Assembly (NCBI GenBank): GCA_017936025.1
Contig: JAGBGL010000152.1
Span: forward strand, 1 to 28,691
Length of the DNA stretch: 28,691 nt
Direction: 5' to 3'
DNA from: Bacillota bacterium
GTDB lineage: Bacteria > Bacillota > Clostridia > Peptostreptococcales > Anaerovoracaceae
The notes under the pieces were generated by a model. It was not told where the DNA came from. It was given only the letters and a program-made list of their open reading frames with translations, and ran no database searches. Shown piece by piece: positions 8,126 to 16,555 of this stretch. A program made the position numbers and the translations under genes. Position 1 is the first letter of the stretch. Every line of letters begins with the position of its first letter.

Positions 8126-9367
8126 TTATTCAGCTTTTGCTGCTTTCGCCGCTTTTCTTGCTTCTCTTCTGTCTTCCATTGCGTTTACAACACATGCACA
8201 TGCAGCATCACCTGTGATGTTACATACTGTTCTACCCATGTCGAAGATTCTGTCAACACCTGCGATCAGTGCAACACCTTCCAGAGGCAGACCAACAGAC
8301 TGCAGTACCATAGTCAGCATAACAAGACCTGCACCAGGAACACCTGCTGTACCGATGGACGCCAGTGTAGCTGTCAGTACGATTGTTACCATCTGACCGA
8401 ATGTCAGGTCAATACCAAAGCAAGTAGCAATGAATACCGCACTTACACCCTGATAGATTGCTGTACCGTCCATGTTGATTGTTGCACCCAGAGGCAGTAC
8501 GAAAGAACCGATTTCTTTATGTACGCCCAGTTTTTCAGTACATTCCAGGTTGATAGGCAGAGTACCTACAGAGGAAGCACTGGAGAATGCGAAAATCATA
8601 GCAGGGGACATTTCCTTGAAGAATTTCAGAGGGCTGATGCCGGAACCGATCTTAACCAGAGTGGAATATACAACAACCATGTGCAGGATATAGCATCCGT
8701 ATGCAACACCGATTACTGCTGCCAGAGATCCGATAACCGCAGCGCCGTTTTCAGCTACTACAGGAGTGATCAGGCAGAATACACCGATCGGAGACAGTTT
8801 GATGATCATATCCATAACTTTTACGAACACTTCATTCAGGGATTCGATCACAACCTTAGCAGGGGCAGCCTTTTCTCCAACCAGCACGAATCCGAATCCA
8901 ACCAGCAGTGCAATAACAATGATCTGCAGCATATTTGCTTCAACCATTGGTGCGAATGCATTGGATGGGAAAATGTTTACGATTGTATCCATGAAACTTA
9001 CAGGTTCTGCAGCTTCATATTCCAGACCGGAAGTTTCCAGTACTGTGAAGGATCCTTTAAACAGGTTGGAAATCAGCAGACCGATGGAGATCGCAAATGC
9101 TGTTGTGCACATATAGAACAGCACTGTTTTACCTCCGATGGAGCCGACTTTTTTGATATCTTCCATGGACATTACACCGCAGATAATAGACAGCAGTACG
9201 ATTGGCACTACTACGAACTTCAGTAAGTTCAGGAAGATTGTTCCGAACGGTTTAATATAAGTTACTGCGAACTCTACGTGGTTCATCATCAGCAGACCGC
9301 AAACGATACCTGCAACCAGGGCGATCACGATCAGAACCGGTAATGAAAGCTTTTTCTTTTCGTTCAT
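8126..9367 (-). CDS. dicarboxylate/acidic amino acid:cation symporter
   Basis: A 413-residue membrane transporter of the DAACS (SLC1, GltP/GltPh) family, which imports glutamate, aspartate or C4-dicarboxylates with Na+ or H+. Family markers are a serine-rich hairpin-1 tip SSASSVGTLP (262-271), the NMDGT motif (298-302), the hairpin-2 tip GVPGAG (343-348) and the helix-8 stretch VDRIFDMGRTVCNITGD (371-387). Retention of the DMGRT arginine, which binds the substrate side-chain carboxylate in GltPh, favours an acidic amino acid over a neutral one. It starts at ATG 9367 with an AAAGGA site, has its own promoter overlapping a striking inverted-repeat structure, and its own terminator. Confidence 0.93.
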   Translation of the reverse strand: MNEKKKLSLPVLIVIALVAGIVCGLLMMNHVEFAVTYIKPFGTIFLNLLKFVVVPIVLLSIICGVMSMEDIKKVGSIGGKTVLFYMCTTAFAISIGLLISNLFKGSFTVLETSGLEYEAAEPVSFMDTIVNIFPSNAFAPMVEANMLQIIVIALLVGFGFVLVGEKAAPAKVVIESLNEVFVKVMDMIIKLSPIGVFCLITPVVAENGAAVIGSLAAVIGVAYGCYILHMVVVYSTLVKIGSGISPLKFFKEMSPAMIFAFSSASSVGTLPINLECTEKLGVHKEIGSFVLPLGATINMDGTAIYQGVSAVFIATCFGIDLTFGQMVTIVLTATLASIGTAGVPGAGLVMLTMVLQSVGLPLEGVALIAGVDRIFDMGRTVCNITGDAACACVVNAMEDRREARKAAKAAKAE

Positions 9368-9421
9368 TAGTATGATTCCTTTCTCATTTTCTAAAAACTA
9401 ATTCATTATCACATTGTTAAG

Positions 9422-9450
9422 ATTATATCATTATGCTCGATTGCATACAA
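9422..9450 (-). promoter_or_regulatory. promoter of the symporter gene
   Basis: Minus strand: -35 TTGTAT (9450-9445), 17-base spacer, -10 TATAAT (9427-9422), preceded by TG to give an extended -10. It lies 55 bases or more upstream of the ATG and sits inside a nested inverted repeat (separate entry). Confidence 0.75.
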
Positions 9451-9470
9451 TCGTCTTTTAATTCGAGCAT
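9433..9470. promoter_or_regulatory. nested inverted repeats at the symporter promoter
   Basis: Two inverted repeats are interleaved: outer arms ATGCTCGA (9433-9440) and TCGAGCAT (9463-9470), and an inner CGATTG-CATA-CAATCG (9438-9453). The inner one covers the -35 box and the outer one brackets it, so this looks like an operator region for a regulator of the symporter, or a bistable DNA/RNA hairpin. No T-run follows, so it is not a terminator. Confidence 0.55.
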
Positions 9471-9517
9471 GTAATAATAGCATATTTGTTATAGTTATGA
9501 CCATAAATAAGTATAAT

Positions 9518-10189
9518 TTATAGATCCAGCCACGTAGGACGCATGTAAATTCTGACAGGATAAAGATTTTCACATCCAGCTTTTGCTAGATCATCTGCAT
9601 ATTCTTTCCAGCATATGTTCCACACCAGCGGAATGCCTATTTTTCCTGATACTTCCAGGCACATATCGCGCCCTTTCAGTACATCATCGGGGCCCGTTTC
9701 CATAAGCAGATGAGTATTATTGACGAGACCGTCTATTTTCAGTCCGGTCTCTTCTTCTATACTACGCAAACTTGTTATCATTCCCTGCACAGTATCCGTC
9801 TCAGGACGATTAGCATTGAGCACGCACAGCAGCCTGCAGTCTTCATTTTTGAAATATTTCGCAAACTGTTTCAGCACTCTCGCCCCGCTGTCATTGCCGC
9901 CTACATCTACAACTGTAACACAGTCTTTATCTTCCAATGGCGCACGCAGTACCGCAGATATTGCCGGCAGATCTTCAGTTATATCGTATCCGAAAGTATT
10001 ATAATATATCTTTATGCCGGCATCTTCCAGCATCTTCTGCCGTTCTCTCGATCTGAAATAAGGATTTGCAATATCCAGATCAAGAAGAGCAACCTTTTCA
10101 TGTTCTTTTTTCAGGTCCATCGCCAGATTGACCGAAAACTCGGTCTTTCCGCTACCGAAATGGCCCGCGATCACAGTTATCCTCTTCAT
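9518..10189 (-). CDS. P-loop ATPase of the 2-oxoacid oxidoreductase operon
   Basis: A 223-residue cytoplasmic protein with a P-loop GHFGSGKTE (9-17), a switch-like LLDLDIANPYFRSRE (35-49) and a Walker-B-like VTVVDVGGND. The fold resembles the MinD/CobQ/ParA group, but the P-loop lacks the extra lysine of the deviant Walker A (KGGxGKT) used by ParA and MinD, so it should not form the standard ATP-sandwich dimer. Its ATG overlaps the stop of the gamma-subunit gene (ATGA), which indicates translational coupling and a role with the oxidoreductase, perhaps in cofactor loading, assembly or activation. No function is established from sequence. No clear terminator follows. Confidence 0.85.
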   Translation of the reverse strand: MKRITVIAGHFGSGKTEFSVNLAMDLKKEHEKVALLDLDIANPYFRSRERQKMLEDAGIKIYYNTFGYDITEDLPAISAVLRAPLEDKDCVTVVDVGGNDSGARVLKQFAKYFKNEDCRLLCVLNANRPETDTVQGMITSLRSIEEETGLKIDGLVNNTHLLMETGPDDVLKGRDMCLEVSGKIGIPLVWNICWKEYADDLAKAGCENLYPVRIYMRPTWLDL

Positions 10190-10722
10190 TCCTGCTCCCA
10201 GGCTGTCAGTGCCTTTTTATTAGCCGGGATCAGCGCTGCTTTCTTGCCTGTCATCTTGTATTCCAGCACCTGATCCATCATTGCTATGTCAACAACATCT
10301 GATTTTCTCAGAACTGCTCCCAGCATCACCATATTGCCGGTCTTGCCGTTGCCGACAACTTCTTCAGCTATGCCTGTCGTATCGACATAATAGACATTAA
10401 CATCGTCTCTGTCCACTTTTTCTTTAATCACAGTAGTATTGATATACAAGTCTCCTCCCGGAGCCAGCATTGGCCCGAATTTTTCCAGAGAAGGTCCATT
10501 CATCGCTACCAGTACATCACATTCTGCAACTACGGGGGAAGCGATCGGATCATCGGAAACACATACCGTACAGTTTGCAGTTCCTCCTCTCATTTCAGGT
10601 CCGTAAGTAGGCATCCAGGTAACTTCCTTACCGCCGTACATAGCAGCATAAGCGATCATCTGCCCGATCAGCAGAACGCCCTGTCCGCCGAAGCCGGCCA
10701 CGATTATTCTTTTCAGTGACAT
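10186..10722 (-). CDS. 2-oxoacid:ferredoxin oxidoreductase, gamma subunit
   Basis: A 178-residue subunit of a ferredoxin-dependent 2-oxoacid oxidoreductase, which oxidises a 2-oxoacid to the acyl-CoA and CO2. The N-terminal IIVAGFGGQGV (6-16), the central PTYGPEMRGGTANC and DVLVAMNGPSLEKF are family hallmarks of the gamma domain. It starts one base after the beta-subunit stop with AGGAGG upstream, and its 3' end overlaps the P-loop ATPase gene by four bases. Together with alpha, beta and the ferredoxin-like delta subunit this makes the four-polypeptide form found in VOR and KOR enzymes. Confidence 0.93.
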   Translation of the reverse strand: MSLKRIIVAGFGGQGVLLIGQMIAYAAMYGGKEVTWMPTYGPEMRGGTANCTVCVSDDPIASPVVAECDVLVAMNGPSLEKFGPMLAPGGDLYINTTVIKEKVDRDDVNVYYVDTTGIAEEVVGNGKTGNMVMLGAVLRKSDVVDIAMMDQVLEYKMTGKKAALIPANKKALTAWEQE

Positions 10723-10723
10723 T

Positions 10724-11470
10724 CTACTTCACCTCCTCAGGGCATTTGAACTGTTTTACCGGATAATAAGGTATCATGTTCGTTTTTACCCATTCAAGAG
10801 ACTGTACAGGAGTCATCCCCCAGTTAGTAGGACACGTGGACAGCAGTTCTACAAATGCGTATCCCAGCCCCAGTTCCTGAACTTTAAAAGCTCTTTCGAT
10901 CGCTTTTTTAGCAGCGCGCACGCCTGCAGGATCGTGCAGGGAAACACGTTCAACATAAACCGCCCCATCAATAGTTTCGATCATTTCACAGATCCTAAGA
11001 GGGCTTCCTGACTGTTTTACTGTTCTTCCGTCGACACATGTAGTGGTCTTCTGTCCAAGCAGTGTCGTAGGCGCCATCTGTCCGCCTGTCATGCCGTAGA
11101 TCGCATTATTTATAAAGAATGTGCAGATGTTTTCACCGCGTTCTGCCACATGTATCAGTTCCCCTGTTCCTATGGAAGCCAGATCGCCGTCACCCTGATA
11201 TGTAAACACCAGAGAATCAGGATGTACTCTCTTTATTCCGGAAGCAACTGCAGGGGCTCTTCCGTGAGAAGCCTCGATCGCGTCCACATTCATATATTTA
11301 TGTCCGATGATGGAGCACCCTACAGGAGTTACTCCGATCGTATTTCCCAGATCGCCGCGTTCTTCAAGGACTTCCATGATAAGGCGGTGTGCGATGCCGT
11401 GTGTACATCCCGGGCAGTAATGAGATTCCGTATCCAGCATCCCTTTTGTCCACTCAAATACTGTTTTCAT
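10724..11470 (-). CDS. 2-oxoacid:ferredoxin oxidoreductase, beta (TPP) subunit
   Basis: The thiamine-diphosphate-binding subunit, 248 residues. The CPGC motif (19-22) and the TPP/Mg2+ motif GDGD (93-96) with NNAIYGMTGGQ (121-131) are both intact. It is the catalytic half where the 2-oxoacid is decarboxylated. Its ATG directly abuts the TAG of the alpha-subunit gene, with GGAGGTG as ribosome binding site inside the alpha gene's end. Substrate (branched-chain 2-oxoacid or 2-oxoglutarate) is not decided by these motifs. Confidence 0.94.
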   Translation of the reverse strand: MKTVFEWTKGMLDTESHYCPGCTHGIAHRLIMEVLEERGDLGNTIGVTPVGCSIIGHKYMNVDAIEASHGRAPAVASGIKRVHPDSLVFTYQGDGDLASIGTGELIHVAERGENICTFFINNAIYGMTGGQMAPTTLLGQKTTTCVDGRTVKQSGSPLRICEMIETIDGAVYVERVSLHDPAGVRAAKKAIERAFKVQELGLGYAFVELLSTCPTNWGMTPVQSLEWVKTNMIPYYPVKQFKCPEEVK

Positions 11471-12550
11471 CTATTTCACCTCCAGTAAGTGCTTTGTCTT
11501 CTCTGCAATTTCTACAGGACTAAGCAGTATTCCGCCTACTCTATTGATGAGTCCTACAGGGAATCTTCCGTTAACTGCCAGTTTCACATCCTGGATCATC
11601 TGACCCATTGACAGTTCAACAGAAACCACATGCTTAGTTGCAGGATCAATATTATCGAAAACTTTATATGGGAAAGGCCATAAAGTCTTAGGTCTGATAA
11701 GGCCTGTTCTGATTCCCTGCTCGCGGAGCATTCCCATTGCTTCCAGAACCACTCTTGAAGTACTTCCGTATGCAACGAAAACAACTTCTGCACCTTCAAG
11801 ATCAATGCACTCAGCCTCAGAAAGCTCTGCTTCCGCTTTCTGATATTTAGGAGCCAGTACGTTCAGGTTGAAATCCTCCAGCACTTCCTGCTGCAGGAAA
11901 ACAGAATTTATAGTATTATGTTCTCTCTTATTTTTATGTCCTGTCAGCGCCCATGGCTTGTACTTGCCGATTTCATCTTCTTCCATAGCAGGTATGGCTT
12001 CCGGTATAACTACCGGCTCCATCATCTGGCCCAGCATGCCGTCTACGGCAATCATGACTGGATTTCTGTATTCATCAGCGATATCAAAAGATTTATATAT
12101 CATTTCCACAGCTTCCTGGATGGATTTTGGTGCATAAACGATCACATGATAGTCACCGTTTCCGCCGCCCCTTGTAACCTGGAAATAATCCGCCTGCGCC
12201 GGCTGGATACCTCCGATGCCCGGACCGGATCTCATAACATTGATTGCCACTACAGGCGCCTGGATAACCGCCAGGTCTGAAAACCCTTCCTGCATCAGCG
12301 CGATACCCGGAGATGATGAGGAAATCAGTACTCTTCCGCCTGCCGCAGCTGCGCCGTATGCCATATTAATGGAAGCCAGCTCACTTTCTGCCTGTATAAA
12401 TGCACCTCCTGCCTTTGCCAGTTCTCTGGACATATATTCAGGGATCTCATTCTGAGGTGTGATAGGATAACCGAAGTAGAAGCGGCAGCCTGCTTTTATA
12501 GCTGCCAGAGCGAAAGCTTCGTTACCCTTCATAAGTTTCTTTTCTCCCAT
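11471..12550 (-). CDS. 2-oxoacid:ferredoxin oxidoreductase, alpha subunit (VorB/KorA-type)
   Basis: A 359-residue alpha subunit with the conserved N-terminal FYFGYPITPQNE stretch (YPITP at 28-32), the ESELASINMAYGAAAAGGR region that lies near the TPP site, and a C-terminal domain II. Overall it is closest to what is annotated as VorB (3-methyl-2-oxobutanoate oxidoreductase) in Clostridia, so oxidation of branched-chain 2-oxoacids from Val, Leu and Ile is the preferred reading; a 2-oxoglutarate role (KorA) is the alternative. ATG 12550 was chosen because AGGAGG lies seven bases upstream; an ATG ten codons further up would overlap the ferredoxin gene. It lies 10 bases after that gene's stop. 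Confidence 0.92.
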   Translation of the reverse strand: MGEKKLMKGNEAFALAAIKAGCRFYFGYPITPQNEIPEYMSRELAKAGGAFIQAESELASINMAYGAAAAGGRVLISSSSPGIALMQEGFSDLAVIQAPVVAINVMRSGPGIGGIQPAQADYFQVTRGGGNGDYHVIVYAPKSIQEAVEMIYKSFDIADEYRNPVMIAVDGMLGQMMEPVVIPEAIPAMEEDEIGKYKPWALTGHKNKREHNTINSVFLQQEVLEDFNLNVLAPKYQKAEAELSEAECIDLEGAEVVFVAYGSTSRVVLEAMGMLREQGIRTGLIRPKTLWPFPYKVFDNIDPATKHVVSVELSMGQMIQDVKLAVNGRFPVGLINRVGGILLSPVEIAEKTKHLLEVK

Positions 12551-12560
12551 TCCGTGCCTC

Positions 12561-12779
12561 CTAACTTTCTCTGTAAACATTTATAACTCCGTCAGGACAC
12601 ATGATGCCGCAGTTTCCGCAGCCTATACATTCTTCCTCCGAAGTGATTCCTATAGGATGATAACCTTTGTGATTTAAAACCTTATTATCGATTTCAAGGA
12701 TTTTTTTCGGACAAACGGATGCACATAATTCACATCCCTTACATCTGTCCGCTTTGATAACTAATCTGCCTCTAGCCAA
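12561..12779 (-). CDS. 2-oxoacid:ferredoxin oxidoreductase, delta (2x[4Fe-4S] ferredoxin-like) subunit
   Basis: A 72-residue protein with two classical 4Fe-4S motifs, CKGCELCASVCP (13-24) and CIGCGNCGIMCP (51-62). It is the electron-transfer subunit that passes electrons from the TPP centre to free ferredoxin. It starts with TTG at 12779 (GGAG about eight bases upstream; no better start in frame) and is the first gene of the five-gene operon. The promoter is divergent from the Xaa-Pro aminopeptidase gene. Confidence 0.93.
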   Translation of the reverse strand: MARGRLVIKADRCKGCELCASVCPKKILEIDNKVLNHKGYHPIGITSEEECIGCGNCGIMCPDGVINVYRES

Positions 12780-12813
12780 AGTTCAGTCTCCTTTCATGCT
12801 TCTTTATGGTTAA

Positions 12814-12819
12814 ATTATA
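12814..12819 (-). promoter_or_regulatory. probable -10 of the oxidoreductase operon
   Basis: TATAAT on the minus strand, 35 bases upstream of the TTG start. No good -35 box is visible at 16-18 bases, so this is a tentative call. Confidence 0.4.
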
Positions 12820-12867
12820 ATCATTTCATAACAAGAAATAAATACCAATTCTCTAATTTTTCCAAAG

Positions 12868-12896
12868 GTTTAATTCCACTGAAGATATGGTATAAT
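12868..12896 (+). promoter_or_regulatory. promoter of the aminopeptidase gene
   Basis: TGGTATAAT (12888-12896) is a full extended -10 element 34 bases upstream of the ATG; the -35 region is poor (TTTAAT-like). AAAGGA serves as ribosome binding site. Confidence 0.65.
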
Positions 12897-12929
12897 TTAC
12901 TTATCCGACATTTCCAGAAAGGACCTATT

Positions 12930-14684
12930 ATGCGAAAACAACTGATAGATTTAAGAGCTAAAATGCAAGAACATCATATAGATGTTTATCTTATACCCAC
13001 AACAGATTTCCACGAATCCGAATATGTTAACGACTATTTTAAATGCCGTGAATTCGTTTCAGGGTTCACAGGTTCCGCAGGAACACTTGTTGTCACTATG
13101 GACGAAGCAAGACTCTGGACAGACGGCCGGTATTTCCTTCAGGCTGCCGCTCAGCTTTCCGGAAGCGGCATCGATCTGATGAAAATCGGTGAACCCGGTG
13201 TTCCTACTATCATGGAATATCTGGAACAGACACTGACCGGCGATATGATCCTCGGCTTTGATGGAAGAGTCTGCTCCAGCGGAAAAACTTTTGACGAAAA
13301 GTTCAATATTTCTACAGATATCGATCTGGTCGATGAGATATGGGATGACCGCCCGCAGATAATACCGTCTGAAATCTATCCTCTGGGTCTCAGCGTCACA
13401 GGAGAATCATCCGATTCAAAACTGGACTGCATCCGTGAATTCATGAAGGAAAAAAACGCTGATTATCATCTGACAGCAAGTCTTGAAGAAATCGCATGGA
13501 TGTACAATCTCCGCGGAAGCGATATCGACCACACTCCTGTCTTCTTCGCATATGCGCTGATAACACCTGATGAAGACAGGCTATATGTGATGGATGAAAC
13601 ATTTATCACCGGATGCGGCGGCTCTCTCAGCAGCAAAAAAGGTTACGCCGAAGGAAACACTGTGCTGCCGTATGGCCGGTTCTTTGATGACATCAGTAAG
13701 CTGCCTGCAGGAACAATGCTTCTCAACGAGAGCATCACAAATTATGCGATCATAAGATCGCTTCCGCCTGAAATAAAAACGGTCTCAGGAGAAAATCCCG
13801 CTTCTCTTTTCAAGACAGTGAAAAATCCGGTCGAAATAGCCAGCACCAAGGCCGCACACATAAAGGACGGCGCCGCAATGGCAGAGTTCCTTTACTGGCT
13901 CAAATCGAATATCGGCAGCCTGGAAATCACAGAAATGTCAGCTTCCGATCATCTGGACAGCTGCCGCAGACAGCACGGAGCATTCGATCTCAGCTTCGGA
14001 ACGATCTCAGGCTATGCAGAAAACGGTGCCATCATCCACTACAGTGCTACCGCTGAAACAAATAAAGCTCTGCAGCCTGAAGGACTGTATCTTGTAGACT
14101 CCGGCGGCCAGTATCCGGGAGGAACTACCGATATAACAAGAACTGTCGCACTCGGTCCATTGACCGATGAAATGAAATCCCACTATACTGCGGTCCTGAA
14201 GGGACATATTGCCCTTTCCTCTGCACAGTTCAAGCCAGGCACTACCGGTGCAGAACTGGATGCTGTCGCGCGCCAGCCTCTGCTGGATGCAGGCCTTAAT
14301 TACAATCACGGCACAGGTCACGGCGTAGGGCACCTGCTGGGCTGCCATGAAGGTCCTCAGACCATCAGTCCCCGCGGCAAACTGCATGCAATAGAACCCG
14401 GGATGATCAACAGTGATGAACCCGGTGTATACATCGAAGGAAGCCATGGCATCAGACTTGAATACGAAATTCTCTGCATTGATCTTGAAAACGGCTTTTA
14501 CGGCTTTGAGCCTATAACATTCTGTCCTTTCGACCGCAATGCCATAGCGGCAGATCAGCTGACAGATGATGAACTGGCATGGATCAATGACTACCACGCT
14601 CAGGTATACGAAAAGATCAGCCCTCTCGTAGGCGATGACGTCAGAGAATGGCTGAAGGCAGAAACACAGGCAATTGAGCGGTAA
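12930..14684 (+). CDS. Xaa-Pro aminopeptidase (M24B family)
   Basis: A 584-residue cytoplasmic metallopeptidase that removes N-terminal residues preceding proline. It has the three-part architecture of the long aminopeptidase P form: two creatinase-N-like domains (about 1-300), the M24 pita-bread domain (about 305-520) and a C-terminal M24-C extension. The five metal ligands are present: D390, D401, H464 (HGTGHGVGH), E497 (DEPGVY) and E511 (RLEYE). No signal peptide. It is one of only two plus-strand genes, a single-gene unit with its own extended -10 promoter and a shared terminator. Role: final breakdown of proline-containing peptides for amino acid fermentation. Confidence 0.95.
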   Translation: MRKQLIDLRAKMQEHHIDVYLIPTTDFHESEYVNDYFKCREFVSGFTGSAGTLVVTMDEARLWTDGRYFLQAAAQLSGSGIDLMKIGEPGVPTIMEYLEQTLTGDMILGFDGRVCSSGKTFDEKFNISTDIDLVDEIWDDRPQIIPSEIYPLGLSVTGESSDSKLDCIREFMKEKNADYHLTASLEEIAWMYNLRGSDIDHTPVFFAYALITPDEDRLYVMDETFITGCGGSLSSKKGYAEGNTVLPYGRFFDDISKLPAGTMLLNESITNYAIIRSLPPEIKTVSGENPASLFKTVKNPVEIASTKAAHIKDGAAMAEFLYWLKSNIGSLEITEMSASDHLDSCRRQHGAFDLSFGTISGYAENGAIIHYSATAETNKALQPEGLYLVDSGGQYPGGTTDITRTVALGPLTDEMKSHYTAVLKGHIALSSAQFKPGTTGAELDAVARQPLLDAGLNYNHGTGHGVGHLLGCHEGPQTISPRGKLHAIEPGMINSDEPGVYIEGSHGIRLEYEILCIDLENGFYGFEPITFCPFDRNAIAADQLTDDELAWINDYHAQVYEKISPLVGDDVREWLKAETQAIER

Positions 14685-14715
14685 AGCAATGACTGCATGA
14701 TAGAATAATCCAGCA

Positions 14716-14748
14716 AAAAACTCCTTTCATTTACCGAAAGGAGTTTTT
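14716..14748. terminator. bidirectional terminator between aminopeptidase and amidohydrolase genes
   Basis: AAAAACTCCTTTC and GAAAGGAGTTTTT form a 13-base stem around a short loop, with T-runs on both strands. It lies between two convergent genes and serves both. Confidence 0.92.
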
Positions 14749-14761
14749 ATATTATGTGTTC

Positions 14762-16390
14762 TTATTCAGCTTTATAAATGGTCTTTCCATCCATGATAGT
14801 TTCACATACTTTAACTTTATGTATTTCGGATACCGGTACTTCAAAAATGTTCTTTTCCAGAATAACCAGGTCTGCATATTTGCCTGCCTCGATGCTTCCC
14901 AGTCTGTCATCCATATGCATCTGATAAGCATTGTTGATCGTATAACTTCTGATACCGTCTTCTACTGTCAGTTTTTCTTCAAATGGTGCCAGCACCGGCA
15001 GTTCCGGATGATCAAACAGCTGTCTGCTGCATCCCATTTCAATGCCTTTCAACGGTTCTCTGCCGAACTCGTCTACCGGGAAGTCAGATCCCTGACCCAT
15101 ACGGCATCCGCTGTTTATCATAGTCTTCAGGCGGAAAGTATGGTTCTGTCTGTCACCGATAACTTTTTCCATATCCGGATTCCCATAATGCCATACGCAA
15201 GTAGTATTTGCAATAACATTGTATTTTCCGAACAGCTCAAGTTCATGATCCTTCACATAGTCGCAGTGTGAATTTGTTATGCGGCAGTCATCATAGCCCG
15301 CTTCACGGATAGCCTTCGCCATCGCAAGCGTTCCGCTGATTGCTTCATCACCTATACCGTGAACGTTGACGCCCAGACCCATTTCGGCAGCCCTTACGCC
15401 GATTTCAGCCATTTCTTCACGTGTAAACAGAGGATAAACCATGGAGCCATCCTCATCATACGGTTCGCTTAATGCTGCGGATCTTGTTTCCAGAGTACCG
15501 TCATTTATTATCTTCAGGAAATTGATCCTGTGTTTATCAGTATTATAATTTTCTTTGTCTTCGGCCAGTTTTGCAAATACCGTTTCTGTATCACCTTTTT
15601 CAGCAATCATGCGTCCGCATCCTACGAATCTCTGCATGTATGTGCCGTCCTCAATCATCGCAGGAACAGTTTCGTAATACGCCTTCATTCCGAACGGCAT
15701 CATTCCCATATCGCATGTGGAAGTAACACCCATTGCCGCATATTCTGCAGAAGCTTCTGTCATTACTGCCTCTATAGTCTCCGGTTTGAAGAAATTGATC
15801 TTATCCATGATCATCATCTCAGGTCCGATTTCCAGCAGGTGGCCTGTCGGGTTGCCGTCAGCATCTCTATGGAAGTAATGGAAGCCTGGGATCGGATCCA
15901 CTGTGTCTTTAGTGATACCTGCAAGTTCCAGAGATTTTGTATTTACCCATGCCTCATGTCCGCTGCTGCCAAGGATCATCATAGGCTTATCAGCACATAT
16001 TTCATCAAGCCATTCTTTTTTAGGCCCGTTTTCATCGAAAATCCATTCAGCATATCCGATACCAAAGTATGTTTCGTTCTCAGGATTCTCTTCTACATAT
16101 CTTCTGATTTCTGCAAGGCACTCATCAGGATCCCATTCCACTTCAAGATATATCCCGCAAAGATAGTGAGCTGCCAGTACAGGATGACAGTGTCCGTCAA
16201 TAAATCCCGGAAGCATCATTTTACCGTCCAGGTCTATGATTTCCGTATTCTCGCTGCAAAATGCTTCTGCTCCTGCTCTGTCTCCTGTATAGACGATTTT
16301 GTTGCCGCTGACTGCCACAGTATCTGCCCATGTATTGTTATCATCAACCGTGTAGATTGATCCGTTCACATATAGTTTTTCTGCTTTCAT
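14762..16390 (-). CDS. YtcJ-type amidohydrolase
   Basis: A 542-residue metal-dependent hydrolase of the amidohydrolase superfamily (Amidohydro_3/YtcJ group). It shows the N-terminal beta-sandwich, the metal-binding HxH in PGFIDGHCHP (H67, H69), later histidines in NVHGIGDEAI and NSHCDYV, and the catalytic aspartate in GSDFPVDE. Relatives act on formamides, N-acyl compounds or hydantoin-like rings, and the substrate here is unknown. The ATG at 16390 follows GGAGGGCGAC; longer readings would run through the promoter. No signal peptide. It is a single-gene unit with a good promoter, lying next to the beta-amino-acid cluster but separated from it by a terminator. Confidence 0.88.
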   Translation of the reverse strand: MKAEKLYVNGSIYTVDDNNTWADTVAVSGNKIVYTGDRAGAEAFCSENTEIIDLDGKMMLPGFIDGHCHPVLAAHYLCGIYLEVEWDPDECLAEIRRYVEENPENETYFGIGYAEWIFDENGPKKEWLDEICADKPMMILGSSGHEAWVNTKSLELAGITKDTVDPIPGFHYFHRDADGNPTGHLLEIGPEMMIMDKINFFKPETIEAVMTEASAEYAAMGVTSTCDMGMMPFGMKAYYETVPAMIEDGTYMQRFVGCGRMIAEKGDTETVFAKLAEDKENYNTDKHRINFLKIINDGTLETRSAALSEPYDEDGSMVYPLFTREEMAEIGVRAAEMGLGVNVHGIGDEAISGTLAMAKAIREAGYDDCRITNSHCDYVKDHELELFGKYNVIANTTCVWHYGNPDMEKVIGDRQNHTFRLKTMINSGCRMGQGSDFPVDEFGREPLKGIEMGCSRQLFDHPELPVLAPFEEKLTVEDGIRSYTINNAYQMHMDDRLGSIEAGKYADLVILEKNIFEVPVSEIHKVKVCETIMDGKTIYKAE

Positions 16391-16424
16391 GTCGCCCTCC
16401 TGATATATTGGATTTTCTACCCCA

Positions 16425-16453
16425 AGTATAACACCTGCTGTTCTCTGCTGCAA
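16425..16453 (-). promoter_or_regulatory. promoter of the amidohydrolase gene
   Basis: Minus strand: -35 TTGCAG (16453-16448), 17-base spacer, -10 TATACT (16430-16425) with TG one base upstream (extended -10). Confidence 0.75.
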
Positions 16454-16474
16454 TCAGGGAACATATACTGACAC

Positions 16475-16505
16475 AAAAAAACAGATGAGCCAAAGGCTCA
16501 TCTGT
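16475..16505 (-). terminator. terminator after the second ammonia-lyase-like gene
   Basis: ACAGATGAGCC pairs with GGCTCATCTGT (11 bases, three-base loop), followed on the minus strand by seven Ts. It closes the beta-amino-acid cluster. Confidence 0.92.
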
Positions 16506-16555
16506 AAAAAGTCAATCTATGTATGTTTCACAATGGAAACTAAGTCAAGATTATC

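Noticed and set aside
16388..16453. Longer amidohydrolase start at 16453
   Set aside because: The extension contains the -10 and -35 promoter elements and has no ribosome binding site; the ATG at 16390 has GGAGGG at good spacing.
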